A stretch of DNA of 64,000 nucleotides from Acidovorax sp. 107 (GTDB lineage: Bacteria; Pseudomonadota; Gammaproteobacteria; Burkholderiales; Burkholderiaceae_C): NCBI RefSeq assembly GCF_003058055.1, contig NZ_QBTZ01000001.1:1428501-1492500 (forward strand). The letters are read 5' to 3'. Shown here piece after piece: positions 33,626 through 42,646 of the stretch. Each line of letters opens with the position of its first letter. The stretch's first letter is position 1. The notes under the pieces are model-generated. The model was not told the origin of the DNA, did not search any database, and saw only the letters and a list, made by a program, of their open reading frames with translations. The position numbers and the translations under genes are program-made.

Positions 33626-34251
33626 TGCAGTTTCTGGACCTGGCCGCCGCACCTTCGGTGCCATGGAAGAACGGGGGCGGCAGCACGCGAGAACTGGCGT
33701 GCTGGCCGCCCGGCGCGGGCATGGACGGTTTTGGGTGGCGCGTGAGCGTGGCCACCATTGCGCACCCTGGGCCGTTCTCGGCCTTTCCGGGCGTGGACCG
33801 GCAGATCATGCTGCTGGAGGGCGACGGCGTGCACCTGCAGGGCGCCGCAGGGCATTGGCAGCACGCGCTGGAGCACTGTTGGCAGCCATTTGCGTTCTCT
33901 GGCGACGAGCCGGTGGACTGTCGCATGCTGGGCGGTGTTTCCACCGACTTCAACCTCATGCTGCGCCGGGGTGTGTGGAACGGCAAGCTAGAGGTGGTGC
34001 GCGATGTGCCGCCGCCCGCTAGGGGGGCTGCGGCAGGCCTGTGCATGGTGCTGCAGGGCGCCTGGCGGTGCGAGGCTGGCTACACGCACCCCGCGCAGGT
34101 GCTGACGGCAGGTCAGGGCGTGTGGTGGGTGAGCGAGGGCGCCGCAGTGGCGCCGTCGATCACCCCTGTGCGCGCCACCAAGGGCACCGGGTCTGCCGAT
34201 GATGCACCCGTGCTGGCCTGGGTGGCCCTGCACACGGTCTCCCCACCATAA
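33625..34251 (+). CDS. hutD: HutD-family protein
   Basis: The 208-residue protein belongs to the HutD cupin-like family, thought to set an upper limit on hut expression by binding formylated intermediates. Marks are VPWKNGGGSTRELACWPP near the N-terminus, WRVSVATIAHPGPFSAFPGVDR (cited as a region, about 38-59), and GGVSTDFNLMLRRG. The ATG at 33625 overlaps the preceding stop (TGATG). The C-terminal 60 residues are less conserved and Gly/Ala-rich. Confidence 0.9.
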   Translation: MQFLDLAAAPSVPWKNGGGSTRELACWPPGAGMDGFGWRVSVATIAHPGPFSAFPGVDRQIMLLEGDGVHLQGAAGHWQHALEHCWQPFAFSGDEPVDCRMLGGVSTDFNLMLRRGVWNGKLEVVRDVPPPARGAAAGLCMVLQGAWRCEAGYTHPAQVLTAGQGVWWVSEGAAVAPSITPVRATKGTGSADDAPVLAWVALHTVSPP

Positions 34252-34262
34252 TTTGAACCAAA

Positions 34263-34318
34263 TAGGCTGTATGCGCTAGTGGAATATGCGCTGACAGCTA
34301 TAGAAAATATAGTAAATC
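34263..34318 (-). repeat. Small interspersed repeat (ATAGCT...AGCGC...GCGCT type) before hutI
   Basis: On the minus strand the block reads CTATAGCTGTCAGCGC, then eleven bases, then AGCGCATACAGCC and CTATTT. The same order of elements (ATAGCT, AGCGC, GCGCT, GCT, TTT) is found at 40163-40218 inside livG. Such elements are frequent in Comamonadaceae genomes. It separates hutD from hutI and could fold in RNA. Confidence 0.65.
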
Positions 34319-34323
34319 AATCC

Positions 34324-35610
34324 ATGGACACAACAGCAGACGGCAACAGGCAGGGCGTGGTCCCGAAGATGTCTTGTGCGCCCAGCGCCGATGGCGTGTG
34401 GCTGAACCTGCGGCCTGTGGCCACGTTGTGGGTGGCGGATGTGCCGGTGCCCGAGGGCGCGCCGGCATGTGTGGCGGTGCAGGGCGGCGCCGTGCAGTGG
34501 GTGGGCCCGCAGGCCCTGGTGCCAGCGGCCTTTGCCGCCTTGCCCCGCTTTGACGGCAGGGGTGCCATCACCACCCCCGGCCTGGTCGATTGCCACACCC
34601 ATCTGGTGTACGGCGGGCAGCGCGCCAACGAGTTTGCGATGCGGCTCGCAGGCGCCACGTACGAAGAGGTCGCGAAGGCGGGCGGGGGCATTGTGTCGTC
34701 TGTTCGCGCCACGCGCGAGGCGTCTGAGGGCGAACTGTTCGCGCTGGCCGCGCCGCGCCTGCAGGCGCTGCTGGATGAAGGCGTGTGTGCCATCGAGATC
34801 AAGTCCGGCTACGGCCTGGCGCTGGAGCATGAACGCAAGCAGCTGCGCGTGGCCCGTCGCCTGGGCGAGGCATTTGGCGTCACGGTACGCACCACCTTCC
34901 TCGGCGCGCATGCGCTGCCGCCCGAGTATGCAGACCGCAGCCAGGACTACATCGACCTTGTCTGCAACGAGATGCTGCCTGCGCTGGTGGCCGAAGGGCT
35001 GGTGGATGCCGTGGACGTGTTTTGCGAACGCATCGCCTTCACGCTGGCCGAGACCGAGCAGGTCTTCCAGGCCGCGCGCAAGCTCGGCATCCCCGTCAAG
35101 CTGCATGCCGAGCAGCTCTCGGACATGGGCGGTTCGGCACTGGCTGCGCGCTACGGCGCGCTGTCGTGCGACCACATCGAGCACCTGTCGGCCGACGGCA
35201 TCGCCGCCATGAAGGCCGCAGGCACCGTGGCCGTGCTGCTGCCCGGCGCCTGCTACACACTGCGCGACACGCACCTGCCACCCATCGCAGCACTGCGCGC
35301 GGCGGGCGTGCCCATGGCCGTCTCCACCGACCACAACCCCGGCACTTCACCCGCGCTCAGCCTGCTGCTCATGGCCAACATGGCCTGCACGCTGTTCCGC
35401 ATGACGGTGCCCGAGGCGCTGGCGGGCATCACCAGCCACGCTGCGCGCGCGCTGGGGCTGCAAGATACCCACGGCCTCATTGCCTCCGGGCGGCCCGCCA
35501 ATTTTGTTCTCTGGCCGGTGGGTGAGGCGGCCGAGCTGGCCTACTGGCTGGGCCACAAGCCCGCTTGCACCATCGTGCGGCAAGGTCACATTCACGGAGT
35601 CTTGGCATGA
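34324..35610 (+). CDS. hutI: Imidazolonepropionase
   Basis: HutI hydrolyses imidazolone-5-propionate to N-formimino-L-glutamate. The 428-residue amidohydrolase starts [17 protein letters not shown]; an upstream in-frame codon at 34279 falls in the interspersed repeat and is rejected. The zinc site is visible as [13 protein letters not shown], the substrate loop as [19 protein letters not shown], further ligands in [11 protein letters not shown], and the last Asp in [11 protein letters not shown]. The stop overlaps the hutF ATG (ATGA). Confidence 0.96.
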   Translation: MDTTADGNRQGVVPKMSCAPSADGVWLNLRPVATLWVADVPVPEGAPACVAVQGGAVQWVGPQALVPAAFAALPRFDGRGAITTPGLVDCHTHLVYGGQRANEFAMRLAGATYEEVAKAGGGIVSSVRATREASEGELFALAAPRLQALLDEGVCAIEIKSGYGLALEHERKQLRVARRLGEAFGVTVRTTFLGAHALPPEYADRSQDYIDLVCNEMLPALVAEGLVDAVDVFCERIAFTLAETEQVFQAARKLGIPVKLHAEQLSDMGGSALAARYGALSCDHIEHLSADGIAAMKAAGTVAVLLPGACYTLRDTHLPPIAALRAAGVPMAVSTDHNPGTSPALSLLLMANMACTLFRMTVPEALAGITSHAARALGLQDTHGLIASGRPANFVLWPVGEAAELAYWLGHKPACTIVRQGHIHGVLA

Positions 35611-36992
35611 CGAACCAATTGTTCGCCACCGATGCATTGCTGCCCACCGGCTGGGCGCGCAACGTGCTGGTCGCGTGGGATGGGGCAGGGCGCATTACCC
35701 AGGTCACCCCCAACAGTGCCGTCCCTGCCGGGGTCGCGCAGGCGCCTGGCCCGCTGCTGCCCGGCATGCCCAACCTGCACTCGCACGCGTTCCAGCGCGC
35801 GTTTGCGGGCCTGACCGAATACCGCGCTGAGAGCCAGGACAGCTTCTGGAGCTGGCGCAACCTGATGTACCGCTTTGCCGCGCGCATCACGCCCGAGTCG
35901 CTGGAGGCCATCGCCACCTGGCTGTACGTGGAGATGCTGGAGGCGGGCTACACCAGCGTGTGCGAGTTCCACTACGTGCACCACGACCAAGGGGGCACGC
36001 CGTATGCCGACGATGCCACCCTGTCGCTGGCCCTGCTGCGCGCTGCGCGCAATGCGGGCATGGGCATCACGCTGTTGCCCGTGCTGTACCAGACCAGCGG
36101 TTTTGGTGCCAAGCCAGCCCGCGCTGACCAGGCACGCTTCATTCGCAGCACGGACAACATGCTCTCGTTGTTGGAGCGCCTCACGCCCTTGGCGCAAGCG
36201 CAAGGAGCGAGTTTGGGCCTGGCGCCGCACTCGCTGCGCGCGGTACCGCCCGACAGCCTGACCGCCGCCGTGCGGGGCCTCACGGCGCTCAACCCCCAGG
36301 CGCCCATCCACATCCACATTGCCGAGCAGACGCAGGAGGTGGACGACTGTGTAGCCTGGAGCGGCCAGCGCCCCGTGCAGTGGCTGCTGGAGCACGCACC
36401 CGTGGACGAACGCTGGTGCCTGGTGCACGCCACGCACATGACGCAGCAGGAGTACCAGGACGCAGCCCGCACCGGTGCCGTGGCAGGCATCTGCCCCACC
36501 ACTGAGGCCAACCTGGGCGACGGCATCTTCGACATGCCGCTGTGGCTGCAGCACGGCGGCCGCTGGGGTGTGGGCTCGGACAGCCATGCCTGCGTGAACG
36601 CAGCGGAGGAATTGTTGATGCTGGAATACGGCCAGCGCCTGTCGCTGCGGCAGCGCAATGTGCTGGCCACCCCAGCCCAGTCCGAGGTGGCCGCTGCCAT
36701 GACCCTGCAGGCCGTGCAGGGCGGGGCGCAGGCTGCAGGCCGCGCCATTGGCGGCCTGGCCGTGGGCCAGCAGGCCGATCTGGTGGCGCTGGATGCGCAG
36801 CATGTGGCTCTGCGCGATCTGCCTGCGCACAGCATGTTGTCGGCCCATGTGTTTGGCAGCCACCGCACCTCGGCCATCGACAGCGTGTGGGTGGCGGGCC
36901 AGCGGCGCATCACGGGCGGCCGGCACACGCTGCATGATGCAGCGGCCCAGGCGTTTGTAGGCGCGCGTTCGGCCACCATTGCACCCGATTGA
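35607..36992 (+). CDS. hutF: Formimidoylglutamate deiminase
   Basis: HutF deiminates formiminoglutamate to N-formylglutamate plus ammonia, committing to the five-step Hut pathway. The 461-residue amidohydrolase has the metal motif [16 protein letters not shown], then [25 protein letters not shown] and [16 protein letters not shown]. The ATG at 35607 overlaps hutI by four bases. HutG, which takes the product, follows 21 bases later, so both enzymes of this branch are encoded together. Confidence 0.95.
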   Translation: MTNQLFATDALLPTGWARNVLVAWDGAGRITQVTPNSAVPAGVAQAPGPLLPGMPNLHSHAFQRAFAGLTEYRAESQDSFWSWRNLMYRFAARITPESLEAIATWLYVEMLEAGYTSVCEFHYVHHDQGGTPYADDATLSLALLRAARNAGMGITLLPVLYQTSGFGAKPARADQARFIRSTDNMLSLLERLTPLAQAQGASLGLAPHSLRAVPPDSLTAAVRGLTALNPQAPIHIHIAEQTQEVDDCVAWSGQRPVQWLLEHAPVDERWCLVHATHMTQQEYQDAARTGAVAGICPTTEANLGDGIFDMPLWLQHGGRWGVGSDSHACVNAAEELLMLEYGQRLSLRQRNVLATPAQSEVAAAMTLQAVQGGAQAAGRAIGGLAVGQQADLVALDAQHVALRDLPAHSMLSAHVFGSHRTSAIDSVWVAGQRRITGGRHTLHDAAAQAFVGARSATIAPD

Positions 36993-37013
36993 ATTCCTAC
37001 CCGTGAGCTTGTG

Positions 37014-37829
37014 ATGACCGATACCTCTCCACCCCCCTTTGTGTTTTATCCCGGCACTGCGCCGCTGCTGGTGTCCATGCCCCATGCAGGCACCTACGTG
37101 CCGCCCGCGCTGGCCGCGCGCTTTACCGATGAGGCACGCCAGGTGCCCGACACCGACTGGCACATGGAGCGCCTCTATGCATTTGCCAAAGACTTGGGCG
37201 CGTCCATCCTCGTGGCCACGCACTCGCGTTATGTGGTCGACCTGAACCGCCCGCCGGATGGCGCGAGCCTGTACCCCGGGCAGAGCGTCACAGGCCTGTG
37301 CCCGGTCGATACGTTCGACGACACGCCCATCTACGCCAAGGGCGACGTGCCCGATGACGCCGAGATCGCCGCGCGCCGCGATGCCATCTGGGCGCCGTAC
37401 CACGCGCAGCTGCGTGCCGAGCTGGATCGCATCCGCGCCCAGCATGGTTTGGCCGTGCTGTGGGACGCTCACTCGATCCGCTCAGTGCTGCCGCGCTTTT
37501 TTGAAGGCAAGCTGCCCGACCTGAACCTGGGCACGGCCAACGGCGAAAGCTGCGACCCCGCACTGGCGCAGGAGCTGCTGGCGATTGCCCAGTCGGCGCC
37601 GGGCTACACCGCCGTGCTCAATGGCCGCTTCAAGGGCGGGCACATCACGCGCCACTATGGGCAGCCCGCGCAGAATATTCACGCGGTGCAACTGGAGATG
37701 ACCCAGTGCAGCTACATGCAGGAGGCTTTGCCTTTTGACTACCTGCCCGATGTGGCAGCTGGTGTGCAGCCGCACCTTCAGCGCATGCTGCAGGCCGCGC
37801 TCGCCTTTGCGGCAGCGCAATCGGTGTGA
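37014..37829 (+). CDS. hutG: N-formylglutamate deformylase
   Basis: HutG hydrolyses N-formylglutamate to glutamate and formate, the last step of the pathway. The 271-residue zinc enzyme of the N-formylglutamate amidohydrolase family shows LLVSMPHAGTYVPPAL, DTDWHMERLYAFA, ATHSRYVVDLNRPPDG and LWDAHSIRSVLPRFF, with GGHITRHYG and QLEMTQCSYM further on. The ATG at 37014 is preferred over the GTG at 37011. It closes the hut cluster. Confidence 0.96.
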   Translation: MTDTSPPPFVFYPGTAPLLVSMPHAGTYVPPALAARFTDEARQVPDTDWHMERLYAFAKDLGASILVATHSRYVVDLNRPPDGASLYPGQSVTGLCPVDTFDDTPIYAKGDVPDDAEIAARRDAIWAPYHAQLRAELDRIRAQHGLAVLWDAHSIRSVLPRFFEGKLPDLNLGTANGESCDPALAQELLAIAQSAPGYTAVLNGRFKGGHITRHYGQPAQNIHAVQLEMTQCSYMQEALPFDYLPDVAAGVQPHLQRMLQAALAFAAAQSV

Positions 37830-37950
37830 ATCGGGCGCCACGCCCCCTTCGGGGTTATCGGTGCTAGTATGGGTCGGTCGGTCCGCCATGGACCGCCGTC
37901 TGGGCCAGCATTCACGCATGAGCCCGTTGTAGCGGGAGGAGCCGCGCCCC

Positions 37951-38160
37951 ATGGACCCCACCGCTTATTACTACATGCCCTTGTTCAAGCCCGGTGCCTT
38001 TGTGCAATGGAACCACCAGCGCGAGACCGTGAGCCATGTGGTCGTGCGCCGCAACTCTCTCATGGTGTATCTGGTGGGGCATGAGTCCCCGGTGCACCCC
38101 GACGCGCTGCATCTGGCGCCTACCGCCTTTCAGCTCACGCGCGCGCCAGACCGTCTTTGA
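37951..38160 (+). CDS. Small hypothetical protein, 69 residues
   Basis: I do not recognise this protein. It begins MDPTAYYYMPLFKPGAFVQW behind a GGGAGGAG site, which makes it a believable gene. It contains a beta-rich core with SHVVVRRNSLMVYLVGHES and no signal peptide or membrane segment. It stands between hutG and psd, and is convergent with psd. The gene is short but uses codons like its neighbours. Confidence 0.65.
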   Translation: MDPTAYYYMPLFKPGAFVQWNHQRETVSHVVVRRNSLMVYLVGHESPVHPDALHLAPTAFQLTRAPDRL

Positions 38161-38190
38161 ACGCGGGCAGCCCCGCCGATGGAATGAGCG

Positions 38191-39042
38191 TTAACCGCCA
38201 GCGCGCTGCGCCATGGCTTCACCCAGCTGGATGGGCCGTGTGGGCGACCATTGCGGGTTGAACTGCAAAGGCCCCTGCGGGAACAACATCACGACGGTAG
38301 AGCCGAGCAAGAAGCGGCCCATCTCCTCGCCTTTTTGCAGGCGGACCTGGCCGGGTGCGTAGTCCCACTGCCGCAGCGTGCCCGTGCGCGGCGGGTTCAC
38401 CTGCCCATGCCACACGGTGGCCATGCTGCCCACAATGGTGGCACCTACCAGCACCAGCACGAAGGGGCCCTGGGCCGATTCAAAAAAGCACACCACGCGC
38501 TCGTTGCGCGCAAACAGGCCGGGTACACCGCGTGCCGTGGTGGGGTTGACCGAGAACAGATCACCGGGCACATGGACCATGCGCGTGAGCTCGCCCCCGC
38601 AAGGCATGTGGATGCGGTGGTAGTCGCGCGGGCTCAGGTACAGCGTGGCGAAATGTCCGTTGTCAAAACGGGCAGCGGCAACGGCGTCGCCACCCACCAG
38701 GGCTGTGGTGGAGTACGTGTGTCCCTTGGCCTGGAAGACCTGGTCCTTGGCGATGGGGCCGAACTGGCTGATGGCGCCGTCCACAGGGCAGATCAGGTCG
38801 GCTTGGGCCAGCGGGCGCGCGCCGTCTTTCAGCGCACGTGTGAAGAAGTCGTTGAAGCTGGTGTAGCTGGCGATGTCGGGGTTGGCTGCCTCGGCCATGT
38901 TGACGTTGTAGCGGCCCACGAACCAGCGGATCACCGAGGTGGTGAGGCCGCCGAGGCGGGCCGATGCGAACTTGCCAGCCAGGGTGGTCAGTGCCTGCTT
39001 GGGCAGGAGGTATTGCGGCAGAACTGCCAGGCGATCAGACAC
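38191..39042 (-). CDS. psd: Phosphatidylserine decarboxylase proenzyme
   Basis: Psd makes phosphatidylethanolamine from phosphatidylserine at the inner membrane. The 283-residue proenzyme contains the self-cleavage motif LGST in GRFLLGSTVVMLFP near the C-terminus, whose serine becomes the pyruvoyl group. It also has TSFNDFFTRALKDGARPL, PVDGAISQFG and LSPRDYHRIHMP. The start is taken as GTG at 39042 (SDRLAVLPQYLLPKQ) after AGGGG; a TTG five codons upstream is less likely. It is a single gene, convergent with the small gene at 37951. Confidence 0.95.
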   Translation of the reverse strand: MSDRLAVLPQYLLPKQALTTLAGKFASARLGGLTTSVIRWFVGRYNVNMAEAANPDIASYTSFNDFFTRALKDGARPLAQADLICPVDGAISQFGPIAKDQVFQAKGHTYSTTALVGGDAVAAARFDNGHFATLYLSPRDYHRIHMPCGGELTRMVHVPGDLFSVNPTTARGVPGLFARNERVVCFFESAQGPFVLVLVGATIVGSMATVWHGQVNPPRTGTLRQWDYAPGQVRLQKGEEMGRFLLGSTVVMLFPQGPLQFNPQWSPTRPIQLGEAMAQRAGG

Positions 39043-39106
39043 GGGCGAACCCCTCAAAGACGAAAGCGGACGATTCTATCGGCGGGGCGCCGTTGCCCGC
39101 ACGGGG

Positions 39107-39820
39107 TCATACCCCGAGGTATTGCTCTAGCAGCAGGGGCTGTGCATGCAGGGCGTCCGAGCTGCCGTCAAACACCACCTGGCCCTTGACCAGGATGACG
39201 TTGCGGTCGGTGATCTGCGTGACGTGCTTCCAGTTCTTGTCCACGATCACGCTGCTGATGCCGCTGTCCTTGATGAGGCTGCAGATGCGCCAGATCTCGC
39301 GCGCGATCAGGGGCGCCAGGCCTTCGGTGGCTTCGTCGAGGATGAGCACGTCGGGGTTGGTCATCAGCGCGCGGCCGATGGTCAGCATCTGCTGCTCGCC
39401 GCCGCTGAGCTGCTGGCCGCCATGGCCCAGCCTTTCCTTCAGGCGCGGGAAGGTCTCCAGCACGCGCTCGTAGGTCCAATCGCGCTGGCCGCGTGTGCCG
39501 GCGCGGGCGGCCATCTGCAGGTTCTCGACCACGCTCAGGTTGCCGAAGATGCCACGGCCTTCAGGCACGTAGGCAATGCCCAGCCGGGCCATCTCATAGG
39601 GCGGCTTGCCCGTCATGTCGCGGCCGGCCACGGCCACGCTGCCCGACCGGGGCTTGACCAGGCCCATCAGCGACTTGAGCAGGGTGCTCTTGCCCATGCC
39701 GTTGCGGCCCATGAGGCCGATGGTCTCGCCCTGGCCCACGGTGAAATCAATGCCGTGCAGGATGTGGCTGCTGCCGTAGAAGGTGTGGATGCCCTTGGCA
39801 TCGATCCATGGAGTGGTCAT
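39107..39820 (-). CDS. livF: Branched-chain-type ABC transporter ATP-binding protein LivF (operon 1)
   Basis: The 237-residue ATPase starts MTTPWIDAKGIHTFYG. Walker A is MGRNGMGKSTLLKSL, the family element is YVPEGRGIFGNLSV, the signature QQLSGGEQQMLTIGRAL, and Walker B VLILDEATEGLAP. It is the last gene of the minus-strand operon substrate-binding protein, livH, livM, livG, livF. One base separates it from livG. The system would import branched-chain amino acids, amides or a related ligand. Confidence 0.93.
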   Translation of the reverse strand: MTTPWIDAKGIHTFYGSSHILHGIDFTVGQGETIGLMGRNGMGKSTLLKSLMGLVKPRSGSVAVAGRDMTGKPPYEMARLGIAYVPEGRGIFGNLSVVENLQMAARAGTRGQRDWTYERVLETFPRLKERLGHGGQQLSGGEQQMLTIGRALMTNPDVLILDEATEGLAPLIAREIWRICSLIKDSGISSVIVDKNWKHVTQITDRNVILVKGQVVFDGSSDALHAQPLLLEQYLGV

Positions 39821-39821
39821 C

Positions 39822-40595
39822 TCAGTGGTCCTCCCCCAGGTAGGCGGCCTGCACGGTGGCATCGGCGCGCACCTCGGGTGGTGTGCCCTGCGCAATCACC
39901 TCGCCGTTGACCATCACCGTCAGGCGGTCGGCCAGCGCAAACACGGCATCCATGTCGTGCTCGACCAGCATCATGGCGTGGGCGGGCTTGAGGCGCTGCA
40001 GCAGCTCGACCATGCGCTCGGCCTCGGCCACGCCCATGCCGGCCAGGGGCTCGTCGAGCAGCAGCACCTGCGGCTCGGTGGCCAGGGTCATCGCAATTTC
40101 GAGCTGGCGCTGCTCGCCGTGGCTCATGGCCCCTGCAATCGCGGTGCGCCGGTCTTTGAGGCCAGATAGCTCGATAGCGCTTTCAAGACGTGCGCTGGTT
40201 GCTCTGTTTTTGATAGTGCCAGAGCGGGTGTCCTGCCACCAGCGCAAGGGGTTCCAGGGCTGCTGTGCATCGCGCGACTGGGCCGCCAGGCGCACGTTCT
40301 CGTGCACGGTGAGCGGCAGGAAGATGTTGGTCTTCTGGTAGCTGCGGCCCAGGCCCTGACGCGAGATGCGTTCGGGCGCCCAGCCGGTCACATCGGTGCC
40401 CCCCAGCAGCACCTGGCCCGAGCTGGGTGGCAGGTCGCCCGAGAGCAGGTTGGTCAGCGTGGACTTGCCCGCGCCGTTGGGGCCGATCACCGCATGGATC
40501 TTGCCCCGCCACAGGTCCACCGAGACACCATTGACAGCGGCCAGGCCGCCAAAGCGCTTGGTCACCTTCTGCGCGGACAACAGGACTTCAGCCAT
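39822..40595 (-). CDS. livG: Branched-chain-type ABC transporter ATP-binding protein LivG (operon 1)
   Basis: The 257-residue ATPase starts MAEVLLSAQKVTKRFGG. Walker A is IGPNGAGKSTLTNLL, the LivG element is GRSYQKTNIFLPLTVHENV, the signature MSHGEQRQLEIAM, and Walker B VLLLDEPLAGMG. In the helical domain at about residues 126-144 the DNA is an interspersed repeat (40163-40218) read in frame as GTIKNRATSARLESAIELSG. It overlaps livM by eight bases. The inserted-looking segment does not break any motif. Confidence 0.92.
   Translation of the reverse strand: MAEVLLSAQKVTKRFGGLAAVNGVSVDLWRGKIHAVIGPNGAGKSTLTNLLSGDLPPSSGQVLLGGTDVTGWAPERISRQGLGRSYQKTNIFLPLTVHENVRLAAQSRDAQQPWNPLRWWQDTRSGTIKNRATSARLESAIELSGLKDRRTAIAGAMSHGEQRQLEIAMTLATEPQVLLLDEPLAGMGVAEAERMVELLQRLKPAHAMMLVEHDMDAVFALADRLTVMVNGEVIAQGTPPEVRADATVQAAYLGEDH
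40163..40218 (+). repeat. Interspersed repeat inside the livG coding sequence
   Basis: The block contains ATAGCTCGATAGCGC, then 11 bases, then GCGCTGGTTGCTCTG and TTTTTGATAGT. Its layout matches the intergenic repeat at 34263-34318 (ATAGCT, AGCGC, GCGCT, GCT, T-run). It sits in the helical domain of LivG and keeps the frame. Confidence 0.6.
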
Positions 40596-41586
40596 GGTGC
40601 AAGCCCTCCGAGGCCTGGGCCGCACGGCGCTGGGCAAACATGCCCAGCAGCCCGCGCGGCGCGGCCACCACCACCAGCACGATGAAGCAGCCCATCAGCA
40701 GTTGCCAGTGTTTGCTGATGTCCTTGAATGCGTGCAGCAGGTACTCGAAGGCAAATGCACCCACGATGGCGCCCGCAAAGTTGCCCATGCCGCCCAGAAT
40801 GACCATCATGATCGCGTGTGCGCTCATGTGAAAGCCCATGAGTTCCGGGTTCACATAGCCGGTTTGTGCGCCCCACAGGTACCCCGCCAGGCCAGCCAGC
40901 GCCCCGGCGATGGTGAAGGCGGTGAGTTTGTAGCCCCGTGTGCCAAAGCCCATGGCGCGCATGCGGTGTTCGTTGATGCGGATGCCAGCCAGCGCGCGGC
41001 CCAGCGGGCTCCACAGCAGGCGGCGCAGCAGCGCGTACACCAGCACCACCAGCGCCAGCGTGAAGTAGTAGAAAGTCTTGCGTCCCTCCAGATCGAACGG
41101 CAACCAGCCGAGGATGGAGGCATCGGGCCGGAAGTTGATGTACAACCCGTCCGAGCCGCCTAGCACCTTGTTGTCGAAGAACAGGTAGAACACCATCTGC
41201 GCAAAGGCCATCGTGACCATGATGAAGTAGATGCCGTGAGTGCGCACCACAAAGAACCCGATCACCAGCGCTACCAGGCCGGATGCGGCCACTGCCAGCG
41301 GCAGCGACCACCACAGGCTCACAGGCATGTCGGCGGGGGTGAGAAAGGCGAGGGCGTAGCCCGCCACGCCAAAGTAGGCGGCGTGGCCCAGCGAGACCAG
41401 CCCGGTCACGCCCTGCAGCAGATCCAGGCTCATGGCAAAGATGGCCATGATCATCATGCGGGTGACCATCTGCACATAAAAGTCGCTGCCCACCACAGGG
41501 AACAGCAGCAACGCAGCCAGCCCCAGTGCCAGGGCGAACTGCACGCTGCGTGGCAGCACTTCGATATTGGCGCGCGGGGTGCTCAT
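40588..41586 (-). CDS. livM: Branched-chain-type ABC transporter permease LivM (operon 1)
   Basis: The 332-residue membrane protein has eight or more hydrophobic segments, the family elements GLVSLGHAAYFGVAGYAL and RTHGIYFIMVTMAFAQM, and the cytoplasmic loop GRALAGIRINEHRMRAMGF that meets the ATPase. The start at 41586 (MSTPRANIEVLPRSVQ) is chosen because the upstream sequence is a repeat. It follows livH at 85 bases distance. Confidence 0.93.
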   Translation of the reverse strand: MSTPRANIEVLPRSVQFALALGLAALLLFPVVGSDFYVQMVTRMMIMAIFAMSLDLLQGVTGLVSLGHAAYFGVAGYALAFLTPADMPVSLWWSLPLAVAASGLVALVIGFFVVRTHGIYFIMVTMAFAQMVFYLFFDNKVLGGSDGLYINFRPDASILGWLPFDLEGRKTFYYFTLALVVLVYALLRRLLWSPLGRALAGIRINEHRMRAMGFGTRGYKLTAFTIAGALAGLAGYLWGAQTGYVNPELMGFHMSAHAIMMVILGGMGNFAGAIVGAFAFEYLLHAFKDISKHWQLLMGCFIVLVVVAAPRGLLGMFAQRRAAQASEGLHHG

Positions 41587-41650
41587 GAGCGGCCGCCGGG
41601 CCGCCCCAAGGCGGCGAAGGCCCCCTTGGGGGGCAGCGAAATACACGAAG
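41587..41650 (-). repeat. Interspersed G+C-rich repeat between livH and livM
   Basis: On the minus strand it reads CCCCCCAAGGGGG, CCTTCGCCGCC and TTGGGGCGGCCC. It is related to 25923-26012 in the reverse orientation. It could fold as an RNA stem in the operon message and lower downstream expression. Confidence 0.6.
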
Positions 41651-41671
41651 TGATAAGCGTGGGGGGCTTTG

Positions 41672-42535
41672 TCATTGCTTAAAGAGGCCTTCAGGTTTCC
41701 ACAGCAGCACGGCTGCCATCAGCATATAGACCAGCATGCCCGCCACCTGCGGCAGCAGCACCTTGCCAAACGTGTCGACAAAGCCCACCAGCAGCGCAGC
41801 AATGAGCGCGCCTCGCACGGAGCCGATGCCACCAATCACCACCACCACAAAGCACATGATGAGCACCGAGGAGCCCATATTGGGGTAGACGCTCGACACG
41901 GGCGCAGCCACCATGCCCGCGACCGCCGCCAGGCCCACGCCCAGCGCGAACACGATGGCATGGATGAGCTTGATGTTCACGCCCAGCGACTCGGCCATGT
42001 CGCGGTTGAAGGCGCCCGCGCGGATCTTCATGCCCAGGCGGGTTTTGGAGATCAGCAGATACAGGGCCACGGCCAGCGCGATACAGACGCCCGATATGAA
42101 CAGCCGGTACACCGGATAGGAGAGGGTGTCGGTGAGAGGAATGGACCAATCCAGCAACTTGGGGATGGCCACGCCGTGCACGTCGTCGCCCCACAGGATG
42201 GAGCGCAGCTCTTCAAAGATGTAGATCAGCCCGAAGGTCAGCAGCACCTGGTCCAGGTGGTCGCGATGGTAGAAGTGGCGAAACAGCAGCCATTCCAATA
42301 CCAGGCCAAACACCACAGCAAGCGCGGCGCCCCCCAGGATGGCCAGCGTCAGGCTACCGAACTGGCCGGAGAGCGAGTACCCCAGGTATGCGCCCAGCAT
42401 GTAGAAGCTGCCATGCGCCAGGTTCACCACGCCCATGATCCCGAAGATCAGCGTGAGCCCGGCCGCCAGCATGAACAGCAGCAGGCCGTATTGCACGCTG
42501 TTGAGCAACTGGATCAGGAACGTGGCGAAATCCAT
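41672..42535 (-). CDS. livH: Branched-chain-type ABC transporter permease LivH (operon 1)
   Basis: The 287-residue membrane protein has the typical start FATFLIQLLNSVQYGLLLFM and the family element LTLIFGIMGVVNLAHGSFYM. The coupling loop is RAGAFNRDMAESLGVNIKLI. Late in the protein, GGIGSVRGALIAALLVG marks the family. It is the second gene of the operon, after the substrate-binding gene. Confidence 0.94.
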   Translation of the reverse strand: MDFATFLIQLLNSVQYGLLLFMLAAGLTLIFGIMGVVNLAHGSFYMLGAYLGYSLSGQFGSLTLAILGGAALAVVFGLVLEWLLFRHFYHRDHLDQVLLTFGLIYIFEELRSILWGDDVHGVAIPKLLDWSIPLTDTLSYPVYRLFISGVCIALAVALYLLISKTRLGMKIRAGAFNRDMAESLGVNIKLIHAIVFALGVGLAAVAGMVAAPVSSVYPNMGSSVLIMCFVVVVIGGIGSVRGALIAALLVGFVDTFGKVLLPQVAGMLVYMLMAAVLLWKPEGLFKQ

Positions 42536-42646
42536 GGAGGGCTGGGTTTGGAGTACAAAAAATCAACCCGCGCAGCACGAGGCCGGCGGAGGAAGCCCGG
42601 CATGCAAGCCGGGCGGTCGGGTCGGAAAATGGGCTGACCGAACGGT

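Noticed and set aside
35592..37472. Minus-strand open frame of 626 codons across hutF and hutG
   Set aside because: Same cause; the plus strand has hutF and hutG with zinc motifs.
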